Shown here in pieces: positions 53,125 through 61,103 of a stretch of DNA of 61,103 nucleotides; within the stretch, counting starts at the first letter, position 1; each line of letters starts with the position of its first letter. A program made the position numbers and the translations under genes. The stretch lies in the NCBI RefSeq assembly GCF_022829405.1, contig NZ_JAKSXW010000069.1, positions 1-61,103 on the forward strand, given 5' to 3'. Under the pieces are notes generated by a model, which was not told where the DNA came from, made no database searches, and saw only the letters and a program-made list of their open reading frames with translations. The stretch comes from Methylobacterium sp. J-076. GTDB taxonomy: Bacteria; Pseudomonadota; Alphaproteobacteria; Rhizobiales; Beijerinckiaceae.

Positions 53125-54036
53125 ATGCGTGAGGAAACCCTCGGAACGGCGCAAGACGATTCGGCGATGCGCCCGCGCGCCATCAACCTGGAAGCCGGAC
53201 GCCGTGCATTTCTTGGTGCCGTCGGCCTCGGCGTCGTCGGTGCCGCCCTGTTCAATCCCGGCAGCGTAAAGTCGGCCTTCGCCCAGTCCGTCACCGATGT
53301 CGACATCTTCAACTTCGCGCTCAACCTCGAATATCTCGAAGCCGAGTTCTACCTCCGCGCCTCCGTCGGCCAGGGCCTGGCCACCGCCGAGGTGACGGGG
53401 ACCGGGACCCTCGGGCCTGTGTCGGGCGGCCGGGCTGTCCCGTTCGCGACGCAAGCCATCGCGAACTACGCCAACGAGATCGCCCGCAACGAGCGCGCTC
53501 ACGTCAACACCCTCAGGGCCGCCCTGGGCAGCAACGCGGTGGCTCGCCCGGCGATCGACCTCAACCTTGCCTTCACGTTCGCGGCCCGCGCCGCGGGCCT
53601 CGCAGGCCCGAACGACAACTTCGATGCGTTCGCGAATGAGACCAACTTCCTCCTGGCTGCCTTCATCTTCGAGGATGTCGGCGTGACCGCCTATAACGGC
53701 GCCGCGCCGCTGATCAAGGATCCCCGCAACCTCGCGGGCGCCGCGAGCATCCTTGCTGTCGAGGCCTACCATGCGGGCATCATCCGCACGATCCTCTACA
53801 GCCGTGGCTTGTTCAGCCAGGCGCAGGCGATCTCCGACGCGCGGGACTCGCTGGATGGCGCCAGCGACGACGATCAGGGCATCGGCGACACGACGACCTC
53901 GAATCTGACCCCGGTCGATCAACGCGGCCTGGTCTATGCGCGGACGCCGCAGCAGGTGCTCAACATCGTGTACTTGAACCCCAATGGTCAGCCGACCGGC
54001 TTCTTCCCGAACGGCCTAAACGGCACCGTTCGGTAG
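53125..54036 (+). CDS. Tat-exported ferritin-like domain protein, copy 3
   Basis: A 303-residue paralogue of the pair at 33448-35323. Tat motif AGRRAFLGAVGLGVVGAALF, cleavage near SAFAQS. Iron ligands appear complete: NLEYLEAEFY, ARNERAHVNTL, AFIFEDVGV and VEAYHAGIIR. Tail QPTGFFPNGLNGTVR. ATG 53125 follows GAGAGGA. It lies 123 bases after tadG on the same strand and is closed by a strong hairpin, so it may be co-transcribed with the pilus genes. Confidence 0.87.
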   Translation: MREETLGTAQDDSAMRPRAINLEAGRRAFLGAVGLGVVGAALFNPGSVKSAFAQSVTDVDIFNFALNLEYLEAEFYLRASVGQGLATAEVTGTGTLGPVSGGRAVPFATQAIANYANEIARNERAHVNTLRAALGSNAVARPAIDLNLAFTFAARAAGLAGPNDNFDAFANETNFLLAAFIFEDVGVTAYNGAAPLIKDPRNLAGAASILAVEAYHAGIIRTILYSRGLFSQAQAISDARDSLDGASDDDQGIGDTTTSNLTPVDQRGLVYARTPQQVLNIVYLNPNGQPTGFFPNGLNGTVR

Positions 54037-54066
54037 GACGCGACCCAAGGGGATCGCACCACATCG

Positions 54067-54101
54067 GGCCGGGCGGGCTGCATCGAGTGAGCCGCCCGGC
54101 C
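54067..54101. terminator. Terminator between ferritin-like copy 3 and the glycosyltransferase
   Basis: Perfect 10-bp GC-rich stem (GGCCGGGCGG / CCGCCCGGCC) with a 15-base loop, located between converging genes and about 30 bases past the ferritin-like stop. Only a weak T-run follows (TTCGTT). It can serve both directions. Confidence 0.65.
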
Positions 54102-54124
54102 TTCGTTCGCAAGTACGTCCCTCG

Positions 54125-56461
54125 TCACGGCGCCTTCCAGGGCGGACGGGGCGCGTCGGGCGAAAACCGATACGCCGAGCCGTCCACCGGAACGTTCGGG
54201 CTGAGGAACGGATCTCTGAGACCATCGGTGCCCCAGCGGTCGGCAAGTCTGGCCCTGTCCGAGGCGATCCTCCCCGGTGGCTCGCACACGGCCCCGCGGT
54301 GAAGCGACCGTTGCTCACCGGCACGAAGACGAATGAGCGGGTCACCGATGACTTTCAGTTTCCGCGCCCGCAATCTCAAGCAGAAATCAATCTGGGCGTA
54401 TTCTTCGGTGGAGAAGTCTTCGTAACCGTTCAACGCACGGAAATCCGCAGTCCGGACGAATGCGCAGGCCGCACTGACGGCAGTGAATTGCTGGAGGAGA
54501 TGGCTCTTCCCAAAGTTCTGGGGCTCGTTGTCGGAAAGGCCCGCATAGGCATGGCGCACGGGATCGGCCGCAGTTCCGTTCGTATGTATTCCGAAATCCC
54601 GGATCGAGCCGTCCTGCTGAAGAACACGCCCTCCGACCATCCCGACATCCGCCACGCAGAGCCACGCCCGGACCCGTTCGAGGGAGTCTGGAGTGGAGAA
54701 CACCAGGTCTTCGCCGAGCAGGCCGACGATTTCCCCGCGGACGGCCGCCGCCCCGAGATTGATCAGGCGGGCGAAATGAAACGGCCCGTCATCCCTGATG
54801 ACCCGGTAGCGATGCGGCTCCCGGCCCAGGGCCGCCAGGACGCCGTTCTTCTCGGGCGTATCCGGGGCGTTGTCGATGATGACGATCTCGATCAGCGGAT
54901 CGGACAGGCGCTGCACGGCGTCCAGACAGGATGACAAGGCGCGGTTATCCTCGCGCAGGATGACGATGAGGCTGACGATCCGGGGGGATGGCACCGACAG
55001 CGTGCGAACGGCCGCGACGCCGGGATATCGGCCATCCACCGACATCAGCGGCCAAGCATTCCGTTCAAAGTGATCGTTGATGGCCCTCTTGGCGGCGTCG
55101 AACGCATAGTTCTTGTGCATGGGCCCCATGGAGGTCGAGCCCGGAATCTCCCGCCAGTGATAAAGGACGTGCGGGATATGAACGATCGCGTCCTCGCCGA
55201 CTTCATCGAGGCCGCGCAACACCAAATCGTAGTCCTGGCTTCCTTCGTAATCCCGGCGACAGCCGCCGATCTTCTCGTAGAGGGAGCGTCGATAGACCCC
55301 GAGGTGACAGAACATATTGTGGCCGTACATCAGAAATCGGTCGAAGGATCCTTTCGCGTACGGATAAGCCCGATTGCCGCCGGCCGTGAGTTTGTCCTCG
55401 TCGGAGAAAAACATCATGGCGTTCGGGTGGTGATGAATGGCGTGGGCGATCATCCAGAGCGCGTGCGGAGGGAGGAGATCGTCGTTGTCCATCAGGACGA
55501 GGAAATCCCCATACGCCGTCGCAGCCGCGGAGTTGGTCGCCTCCACGATGTGGCCGTTCGACTCGCGGTAGACAGGCCGTATCCGCGCATCGGCCGCCGC
55601 CCACCGCGCGATGCATCCACGGACTTCAGGATCGCGCGATGCATCGTCCGCGATGCAGAGTTCCCACACTTCATACGATTGCGCTCGCAGCGACGCGATC
55701 GCCTCCTCGAGCAGTGAAATCGGCGGATCGTAGACGGGCATGACGACCGACAGCAGCGGACGTTGTGCCCAGCGATTCTGTTCTGCGCGCATCCAGGCGC
55801 GGTCTGCGTCGTTCACCCGCTCGTTTTGTGCGATCCAGTCGCCATAATCCGTATCGACGACGATGTCCGTCGTCGGCGGCGTGTGCAGGCATTCGAGCGC
55901 CAGGGTCGCGATCGTCGCCTGATCGTCGCCATCGCCCCGGGTGAGCGCCGCTGGCAAGGTGCGCAGGAAACGCACCAGGGCGCTGGCGTGCCGTGCGGCG
56001 TTCGCCTGGGCGGCTTCCGTACTCCCCTGGGACAAGAGATGAACGAGAGCCGCGGCAGGAGCGCCGCGCGCGCCCAACGATGCCAGCGTGAGGGTTCCGG
56101 CACTTTCGAAGGGATCGAGCCGCAGTCTCCGTGCGAGATGCGGAAACGGGACGAGCGCAATCCACGCGACATCGCGGCGGAACATGCGAATGCTGGACCG
56201 CTCGGAAAATCCCAGCCCGTAATCGAGGTAAAGGATCGGCGAGGCGGCGGGATCGCAGCTTTTCACCACGAGTTCGATTTCAACGAACGCACATGCCGCG
56301 CTTAGTTCCCCGTGGATCGAGAACAGGATCTGCGGATCGTCGCAGCAATCCATTCTTCCAGCCACGATCGAAATATTGAAGAAATCCAATGACGCGATGC
56401 CAAAAATATTTGAGTATGAAAATTTCGCATTGGCTTTCTTTCTTATTTTAAAGTAATTCAT
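54125..56461 (-). CDS. Large glycosyltransferase with two GT2 domains
   Basis: A 778-residue protein. The N-terminal ~240 residues are of unknown fold, and their first 60 codons are AT-rich (NYFKIRKKANAKFSYSN). A GT2 domain from about 239 (LLSVVMPVYDPPISLLEEAI, CIADDASRD, LMDNDDLLPPHALWMIAHAI) is followed by a second, weaker GT2 domain from about 492 (VSLIVILREDNRALSSCLDA, EIVIIDNAPDTPEKNG). ATG 56461 is preferred to 56587, which lies at the IS border. Rhamnan or O-antigen-type synthesis is likely; the exact sugar is unknown. Confidence 0.87.
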   Translation of the reverse strand: MNYFKIRKKANAKFSYSNIFGIASLDFFNISIVAGRMDCCDDPQILFSIHGELSAACAFVEIELVVKSCDPAASPILYLDYGLGFSERSSIRMFRRDVAWIALVPFPHLARRLRLDPFESAGTLTLASLGARGAPAAALVHLLSQGSTEAAQANAARHASALVRFLRTLPAALTRGDGDDQATIATLALECLHTPPTTDIVVDTDYGDWIAQNERVNDADRAWMRAEQNRWAQRPLLSVVMPVYDPPISLLEEAIASLRAQSYEVWELCIADDASRDPEVRGCIARWAAADARIRPVYRESNGHIVEATNSAAATAYGDFLVLMDNDDLLPPHALWMIAHAIHHHPNAMMFFSDEDKLTAGGNRAYPYAKGSFDRFLMYGHNMFCHLGVYRRSLYEKIGGCRRDYEGSQDYDLVLRGLDEVGEDAIVHIPHVLYHWREIPGSTSMGPMHKNYAFDAAKRAINDHFERNAWPLMSVDGRYPGVAAVRTLSVPSPRIVSLIVILREDNRALSSCLDAVQRLSDPLIEIVIIDNAPDTPEKNGVLAALGREPHRYRVIRDDGPFHFARLINLGAAAVRGEIVGLLGEDLVFSTPDSLERVRAWLCVADVGMVGGRVLQQDGSIRDFGIHTNGTAADPVRHAYAGLSDNEPQNFGKSHLLQQFTAVSAACAFVRTADFRALNGYEDFSTEEYAQIDFCLRLRARKLKVIGDPLIRLRAGEQRSLHRGAVCEPPGRIASDRARLADRWGTDGLRDPFLSPNVPVDGSAYRFSPDAPRPPWKAP

Positions 56462-56579
56462 GTCGATACGAATTCTCTTGTTGATCGGCCCGAACAATTC
56501 TGATCGGCCTCCATGAGGTGGTCCAAGAGCAAATTTAGTACGCGGTGGGCTGAAGTTGACCTGCTTTGTGGTCCACGGC

Positions 56580-57235
56580 CTATGCACGTTCTCGGGCTAT
56601 GGCAGCTTGGTTGGCGAAGGCTCGGGGCGTCAAGCCGCCCAGGGTCGTATGAGGTCGGTCTTCGTTGTAGTGACACCTCCACGCCGCGCAGGCTGAATAG
56701 GTCCGAGAGCACGTAGATCACGTCCAGCGCCTTCAGCTTGCGAGCAATCCGAATGGCCAGGCACTCGCGAGTGAACTAGTTGATAAGGTTCAGCATCCGA
56801 TACTTGCATCCGTTGTGCGTGCGATGCTCGACGAAGTCGTACGACCAGCCGTGGTCAGGCCGCTCCGGTCGCAGCCGCACGCACGAGCCGTCGTTGAGCC
56901 AGGGGCGCGAACGCTTCGGCTGGCGTGCGGGAACCTTGAGCCCCTCACGCCGCCAGATCCGTTCGACCCGCTTCGCATTCACTGTCCAGCCATCGTGACG
57001 AAGCAAGGCCGTGATCCGGCGGTAGCCGTGGCACCCGTACTGGACGGCCAATGCGATGATCACAGCCGTCAGAGCAGCTTCGTCCTCGACCACCACGGCG
57101 GCCTTGCGTTGGGTCGACCGATGCTGGCCCAGGACACGACAGGCGAAGCGTTCCGATACGCCATACGCGTCAACGACGTAGTCAAAACACGCCCGGCGGC
57201 GAGCCGTACTCAGAAGTTTCCCAAAGCCGCCTCCT
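56580..57235 (-). pseudogene. IS3-family transposase OrfB, nonsense codon and internal deletion
   Basis: Minus-strand frame ARRRACFDYVVDAYGVSERF, ACRVLGQHRSTQRKAAVV, GCHGYRRITALLRHDGWTVN and WLNDGSCVRLRPERPDHGWS. A TAG then replaces the Glu codon in MLNLIN-x-FTRE near 56776, and the sequence jumps from VIYVLSDLFSLRG to WRCHYNEDRPHTTLGGLTPR and AFANQAAIARERA. The middle of the catalytic core, about 100 residues with DDE residues, is missing. Non-functional. Confidence 0.8.
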
Positions 57236-57410
57236 TCAGGATCAGCGTCTCCAAGGTCAGATCCGAGACCGCCCGACGAAGCTGCTGATTTTTGGTCTCC
57301 AGAGACTTCAACCGCTTGACCTGATTTCCCTTCAGTCCGCCGTACTCGGAACGACAGCGGTAATACATAACCTTGGTCACCGCTTTGCGCCAATATCGGG
57401 CCGCTGTCAT
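57210..57410 (-). pseudogene. IS3-family OrfA fragment
   Basis: A 66-codon frame whose second half matches the C-terminus of IS407-type OrfA (YYRCRSEYGGLKGNQVKRLK, RRAVSDLTLETLILKEAALG, NF). The N-terminal helix-turn-helix half is not recognisable, so it is truncated or frameshifted. Confidence 0.6.
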
Positions 57411-57533
57411 TATCTAAAAATCCGAATTACAGCTGTGAGTGCGAAGCTGACTGGCAAAGTGAGGGACAGGATCTAGGCTAATTAGGTATAGCCTCTCTGA
57501 GGGAGCGGTTGGGAAAGACTGAGCCAAGAGCGG

Positions 57534-58259
57534 TTATTCTACCGAGCCGCCGTTCAACCATGCCAGGGCGCGCCGCGTCCGATCCGCCTCCCGCTCGATC
57601 GCCCGCCTGTCCGGGCAGTCGGGCCGGCGCAGCCGCCGTACATACCCGCGTAACTCTCGCTCAAGCAGAGGCTTCTGCGCCTGCCACAGATCCCACCTCG
57701 CCTTCTCCTGCTTGGTAGCGGGGCCGACGATTCGAGCCGTGCCCGCGTACATGTCGATCCTGACATGGTCGGGATGGGGCAGGGGCTCCGGGCCGCCGAT
57801 ACCCAGTCGTGCACGGCGCTCCAGTTCCTGCTCCCACTCGAGCTTGTAGGTCAGGGCGACGTCGAGCCATTCCTCGTGCTTTCGGCGCCGTTCGCGTTCT
57901 GTCGTCGCCAGCAATTCTGCAAATTGGCGCTGGGCCCGATGATGCCCCTTAGCGGCGTTGACAGCCAGCGAGCGTATCACCGCCTGCGCCATCGGCATTG
58001 AGATCGGCCCATTCGCGTCGTTCACTTGGATCGTTCGATAGGCCTCTGCCAGGACGATCGCCTTCAGCCGTTCCTCCTGCGGCGAGGGGAGGGGCGACGC
58101 CTTCATCGTCCCGCTCCCCCGGGGCCGCCCAGCTGGATTGCCCGACTGCCCCTTGCGAAAGCGGCTCGCGACCGGTGGCTTGCCGTAGCCGACCACGTAA
58201 CCGTCCGGGACAGGGCGCCGCGACAGGGCACGCCTGTGCTCGCTGGATTCCTCGCTCAC
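57534..58259 (-). CDS. DUF5681 domain protein, second copy
   Basis: A 241-residue protein with the DUF5681 block VVGYGKPPVASRFRKGQSGN, PAGRPRGSG near residues 20-50 and a long charged helical remainder (EEWLDVALTYKLEWEQELER). GTG 58259 overlaps the methyltransferase stop (GTGA). The copy at 2255-2710 has the same neighbour order but is shorter. A terminase should follow; instead the IS3-like remnant begins about 65 bases downstream. Confidence 0.83.
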   Translation of the reverse strand: MSEESSEHRRALSRRPVPDGYVVGYGKPPVASRFRKGQSGNPAGRPRGSGTMKASPLPSPQEERLKAIVLAEAYRTIQVNDANGPISMPMAQAVIRSLAVNAAKGHHRAQRQFAELLATTERERRRKHEEWLDVALTYKLEWEQELERRARLGIGGPEPLPHPDHVRIDMYAGTARIVGPATKQEKARWDLWQAQKPLLERELRGYVRRLRRPDCPDRRAIEREADRTRRALAWLNGGSVE

Positions 58260-59551
58260 GCGGCAGCCCTTTCGTCGGAACGGTGATCGAACCCGCATGC
58301 GATCAATGCTGCCTCGTCCCCGGCGAGGTCCTCCCAGCGCCGGATGATCCGGTCGCAGTAGACAGGGTCGAGCTCGCACAGGTAGCCCCGCCGACCGGTC
58401 TTGTGGGCGGCGATCACGGTCGAGCCCGACCCGCCGAACAGGTCGAGCACGATGCCGCCCCGTGCAGAGACGTCCTTGATGGCGTCCGCGATCAGTTGCA
58501 CCGGCTTCACCGTCGGGTGGAGCGACAACTCGTCGAGCCGTCCCGGGCGGAAGGTGTTTACGCCCCTGTAGGACCAGACGTTGGTTCGGTAGCGGCCGTG
58601 CTGCCCCAACTCGAAGTTGTTGATGTGCGGGGCCGTGCCGTTCTTGTACACGAAGATCAACTCGTGGCGGGACCGGTAGAACGTCCCCATGCCACCATTG
58701 TCCTTCACCCAGACGATTAGGTTCTTCAGCTCCCCATAAAGCCCTGCGCTCGCCGATGCCATCTCAGCCATGTGGCGCCAGTCCATGCAGATGAAGTGGA
58801 TCGAGCCGTCGCCCGTCGCCTTGATAAGGCGTTCGAACGCCCGGCGCAGGAACGCGATGAACTCGGCCGGACTCATCTCCCCCGACGCCATCGCGAACTC
58901 GCGGTGGCGGATCCGGCCGGAGCCGCCGACGTGGCCGTCGATGGGAACGTTGTAGGGCGGGTCGGTGAACGCCATCTGCGCTCGCTCTCCATCCATCAGC
59001 ATCGCCACCACGACGGGATCGAGCGCGTCGCCGCAGACCAAGCGATGGGCTCCCAGTTGCCACAGGTCGCCGACCCGGCATCGGACGGGCGCGTCCACCG
59101 GGAGGATGTCATCCTCCGGGGGGCCGGGCTCCTCGGGGGCCAGACTATCGATGAGACCATCGATCTCCGGGATGGTGAACCCGGTGATCCCGACGTCGAA
59201 GCCGAGGTCGGTGGCCAGCAAGGCCTTCAACTCCTCAGCTAGGATCTGCTCATCCCAGCCTGCGTTCAGGGCGAGCTTGTTGTCGGCAATGACGTAGGCG
59301 CGCTTCTCGGCCTCCGTCATGCGATCGAGCCGCAGGCAGGGCACCGTGTCGAGGCCGACCAGCTTTGCCGCCTCGACACGCCCGTGACCGGCCAGAATCG
59401 TCTCGTCTCCGTCGATCAGGACCGGCGCCGTGAACCCGAACCGGCGGATGGAATCGGCGATCTGGCGCACCTGCTTCTTAGAATGCGTGCGGGCGTTTCG
59501 CGCCCAGGGCCGCAGGGACCCCGTGGGGAGATGTTCGATCTGTGTGGACAT
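58256..59551 (-). CDS. ParB-domain / beta-class DNA methyltransferase, second copy
   Basis: A 431-residue methyltransferase. ParB-like N-terminus (IEHLPTGSLRPWARNARTHS, ETILAGHGRVEAAKLVGLDT), catalytic DPPY at about D197 and AdoMet motif DLFGGSGST at about D370; beta-class order. It shares the core segments REFAMASGEMSPAEFIAFLR and SRHELIFVYKNGTAPHINN with the copy at 752-2245. GGAG lies 6 bases before ATG 59551. No restriction enzyme gene is adjacent. Confidence 0.92.
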   Translation of the reverse strand: MSTQIEHLPTGSLRPWARNARTHSKKQVRQIADSIRRFGFTAPVLIDGDETILAGHGRVEAAKLVGLDTVPCLRLDRMTEAEKRAYVIADNKLALNAGWDEQILAEELKALLATDLGFDVGITGFTIPEIDGLIDSLAPEEPGPPEDDILPVDAPVRCRVGDLWQLGAHRLVCGDALDPVVVAMLMDGERAQMAFTDPPYNVPIDGHVGGSGRIRHREFAMASGEMSPAEFIAFLRRAFERLIKATGDGSIHFICMDWRHMAEMASASAGLYGELKNLIVWVKDNGGMGTFYRSRHELIFVYKNGTAPHINNFELGQHGRYRTNVWSYRGVNTFRPGRLDELSLHPTVKPVQLIADAIKDVSARGGIVLDLFGGSGSTVIAAHKTGRRGYLCELDPVYCDRIIRRWEDLAGDEAALIACGFDHRSDERAAA

Positions 59552-59670
59552 GGGGGCTCCGAATCAGCGGGGTCATCTTCGTCTGTCGCCGAAGTAAGAT
59601 CATAAAAACGCTCGACGCGCAAATCCGCCTGCCGTAATCGTCAGGTCCAGAGAACGGGCGAGGGTTTAGG

Positions 59671-59997
59671 ATGAGCGTCGGGGCAAGGATCACGAAGCTC
59701 AGGCTAGAGCGATCACAATCGCTGCAGCAGGTCGCCGACGCAGTCGGGGTGTCGAAGGCGCACATCTGGGAATTGGAGAAGGGGCGAACTGCTAACCCGT
59801 CGATGGCGCTCGTCACGCGCCTGGCGGATCACTTCGGGGTCAGCGTCGCCTTTCTCGTCGGCGAGGATGTCGGCGCGCCCGATGCCGACCCGCAGCTTCA
59901 ACGCATGTTTCGGCAGGCCCAAAAACTGGACGATCGCGAGCGTGCGATCTTGGACAGCATGATGCAGACCCTGCTCGACAGCCGGTCGCCGCGGTGA
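59671..59997 (+). CDS. XRE-family HTH regulator
   Basis: A 108-residue protein with a Cro/CI-type helix-turn-helix over residues 5-62 (RITKLRLERSQSLQQVADAV, GVSKAHIWELEKGRTANPSM, LVTRLADHFGVSVAFLVG). It overlaps the next gene by four bases (GTGA) and forms a regulator-protease pair with it. It is divergent from the methyltransferase, which it may control. Confidence 0.88.
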   Translation: MSVGARITKLRLERSQSLQQVADAVGVSKAHIWELEKGRTANPSMALVTRLADHFGVSVAFLVGEDVGAPDADPQLQRMFRQAQKLDDRERAILDSMMQTLLDSRSPR

Positions 59998-60869
59998 CCG
60001 GGATCGTCCTCGACCGGATGGAGGTCGAGGAGGCGGGGGCCAACCCCGACAAACTCGCCAGCGCCATCCACGATCAGCTGAAGGCTTCACCCGGGCCTGT
60101 CCCGGTCGAGGCGATCGCCATGGCTCTCGACATCGTGGAGATCAGGGTCGAGCCCCTTTCGAACTTCGAGGGCGCGCTGGTCACGACGTTGGATCGGAAC
60201 ACGGGTCAAATCCTGGTGAACGCCCGCAGTCGGCCGCAACGCCGTCGGTTCACCATCGCCCACGAGCTCGGCCACTTCCTGAACCCCCGGCATGCCCCGA
60301 CGGGACCGAACGGATTTGCATGTAGTCGCGACGATTTGCGGGCCAGCCCGGCGGGCGGACGTAACGGAGGAAGCGATCGGCATCGTCGACAGGAAGCCGA
60401 GGCCAATGCGTTCGCGATCGAGCTGCTTGCGCCCCGCCGATGGCTTCGACCGTACGTATCTGGTGTTGCGGATCTGGCGCAGGTGATCGCGCTGTCTGAT
60501 GCATTCGAGATTAGCCGCGAGGCCGGCGTGCGGCGCTACGTTGAGTGCCACCGCCAAGCGCTCGCTGTCGTGTTCAGCCACGATGGCCGTGTCGTCTATG
60601 GTGCTCCCGGTAGGGAGTTCCCGCGGCTAGCCTTGGGTAAGGATACGAAGGTTCCCGACCTGCCGATGCCGAGCGAGGGAACCTTTCTCAGTGATGCCGA
60701 GGAAGCTGACCCCGCACAGTGGTTGTTCGGCTCGAAGACCGTCGCGTTGAGCGTTCAGACGCTTCACCAGCAGGGCGGGTGGGCGTTGACGTTGCTGTGC
60801 GCCGAAGACGCCGAGGAGGACGATGGGATCGAGGACACGGTGGAGCGGCTCTCGCGCTTTGACCGGTGA
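59994..60869 (+). CDS. ImmA/IrrE-family metallopeptidase
   Basis: A 291-residue protein with the zinc-protease motif AHELGHF (H90, E91, H94) and a downstream metal/catalytic Glu in RQEAEANAFAIELLAP (about 134-136), the ImmA/IrrE (DUF955) hallmarks. In ICEBs1 ImmA cleaves the cognate XRE repressor to start excision genes, and that role is plausible here given the coupled XRE gene. The C-terminal ~120 residues are less conserved. Confidence 0.88.
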   Translation: MTGIVLDRMEVEEAGANPDKLASAIHDQLKASPGPVPVEAIAMALDIVEIRVEPLSNFEGALVTTLDRNTGQILVNARSRPQRRRFTIAHELGHFLNPRHAPTGPNGFACSRDDLRASPAGGRNGGSDRHRRQEAEANAFAIELLAPRRWLRPYVSGVADLAQVIALSDAFEISREAGVRRYVECHRQALAVVFSHDGRVVYGAPGREFPRLALGKDTKVPDLPMPSEGTFLSDAEEADPAQWLFGSKTVALSVQTLHQQGGWALTLLCAEDAEEDDGIEDTVERLSRFDR

Positions 60870-60911
60870 GGCGATCCGGGCCGTCGGATTGCCTGCTCCT
60901 GCGAGCCCACT

Positions 60912-61050
60912 TCCCTGTTGCCCCTCCGTACAATCCCTGTTTTGCAGATCAGGGAATTGTCGTTCAACCCCCGGAAAATGCTGATGTTTTGACGTCGCTG
61001 GAGCGCATTTGGCCCCGACAATTCGTCCAAATCCCTGTTTTTTCCCTGTT
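60912..61050. repeat. Four direct copies of TCCCTGTT near the right edge
   Basis: TCCCTGTT occurs at 60912, 60934, 61032 and 61043, and an inverted TTCCCTG lies on the opposite strand at 60950-60956. Spacings are 22, 98 and 11 bases. The stretch 60870-61103 has no supported gene. The repeats may be protein-binding sites or a repetitive coding remnant. Confidence 0.5.
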
Positions 61051-61103
61051 CGCGGGAAGGGGCGCGTCGGAGACGGGTTCGCCCATGACTACCTCCACCA
61101 CCA

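Larger units (their letters stand above)
56551..57468 (-). mobile_element. Deleted IS3-family (IS407-like) element
   Basis: About 0.92 kb instead of the usual ~1.2 kb. Ends are imperfectly inverted (TGACCTGCTTTG near 56557 inwards, and TGTCCCTCACTTTG read inwards from about 57467). It carries an orfA 3' part and an internally deleted orfB. It separates the 5' end of the glycosyltransferase gene from the DUF5681 gene, where a terminase would be expected by comparison with 2707-4236. Confidence 0.65.

Noticed and set aside
57210..57410. Intact IS3 OrfA
   Set aside because: Only the C-terminal half matches OrfA; the helix-turn-helix half is missing.
60912..61050. CRISPR array
   Set aside because: Repeats are only 8 bases with irregular spacing and no cas genes are present.

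Overview
The window is GC-rich alphaproteobacterial DNA. The gene families (Caulobacter/Rhizobiales-type Cpa/Tad pilus genes, DUF930, DUF5681, DUF1993, and IS elements typical of the group) point to Hyphomicrobiales, most likely a Methylobacterium-like organism. That placement is inferred from protein families, not from a marker gene. The region reads as an accessory or island segment. It holds two large protein-export machines embedded in mobile-element scars and decaying genes.

Layout. (1) 0-4.2 kb: a phage-type packaging module with a ParB/beta-class DNA methyltransferase, a DUF5681 protein and a large terminase. (2) 4.4-15.5 kb: small accessory genes. These are a VOC protein with a YafY/WYL regulator, a frameshifted SnoaL-like gene, a MarR plus antibiotic-biosynthesis-monooxygenase operon with a palindromic operator, a FAD monooxygenase, a degenerate M20 hydrolase, a tyrosine recombinase, a DUF930 exported protein, an intact IS1182-family element and a DUF1993 protein. 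(3) 15.7-16.3 kb: fragments of a GH15 gene and of IS5 and IS630 transposases. (4) 16.4-29.9 kb, minus strand: a type II secretion system (T2SS) read D-H-J-K, then E-L-M-C-O-F-G-I. A HbpS/GlcG-type exported protein and an AlgX-like O-acetyltransferase lie between the two blocks. (5) 30-33.4 kb: an AT-rich leader, a truncated tRNA-Gly(CCC), a tyrosine-integrase pseudogene, an IS5/IS1182 chimera and the 3' end of a second gspG-gspI pair. (6) 33.4-35.3 kb: two Tat-exported ferritin-like proteins. (7) 35.6-54 kb: a Tad/Flp pilus locus (TadD-like lipoprotein, CpaC, small lipoprotein, CpaA, Flp, CpaB, CpaE, CpaF, TadB, TadC, TadE, TadF, TadG), a hydrolase and a very large glycosyltransferase on the opposite strand, and a third ferritin-like gene closing the pilus cluster. 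(8) 54-61 kb: a second large glycosyltransferase, a deleted IS3-family element, and a second copy of the methyltransferase-DUF5681 module in inverted orientation without its terminase, followed by an XRE/ImmA pair.

How it may work together. The T2SS and Tad machines share design features (secretins, ATPases, pseudopilins or pilins, GxGD peptidases). The three ferritin-like paralogues have twin-arginine signals, keep candidate di-iron ligands, and end in almost the same tail (PTGFFPNGxNGTxR). One pair follows directly on a second, wrecked gspG-gspI remnant and another copy closes the Tad cluster. My main hypothesis is that they are dedicated exported cargo or surface partners of these machines, recognised through the common C-terminal tail. 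This is inference. The shared tail, the Tat motifs and the gene positions are directly visible.
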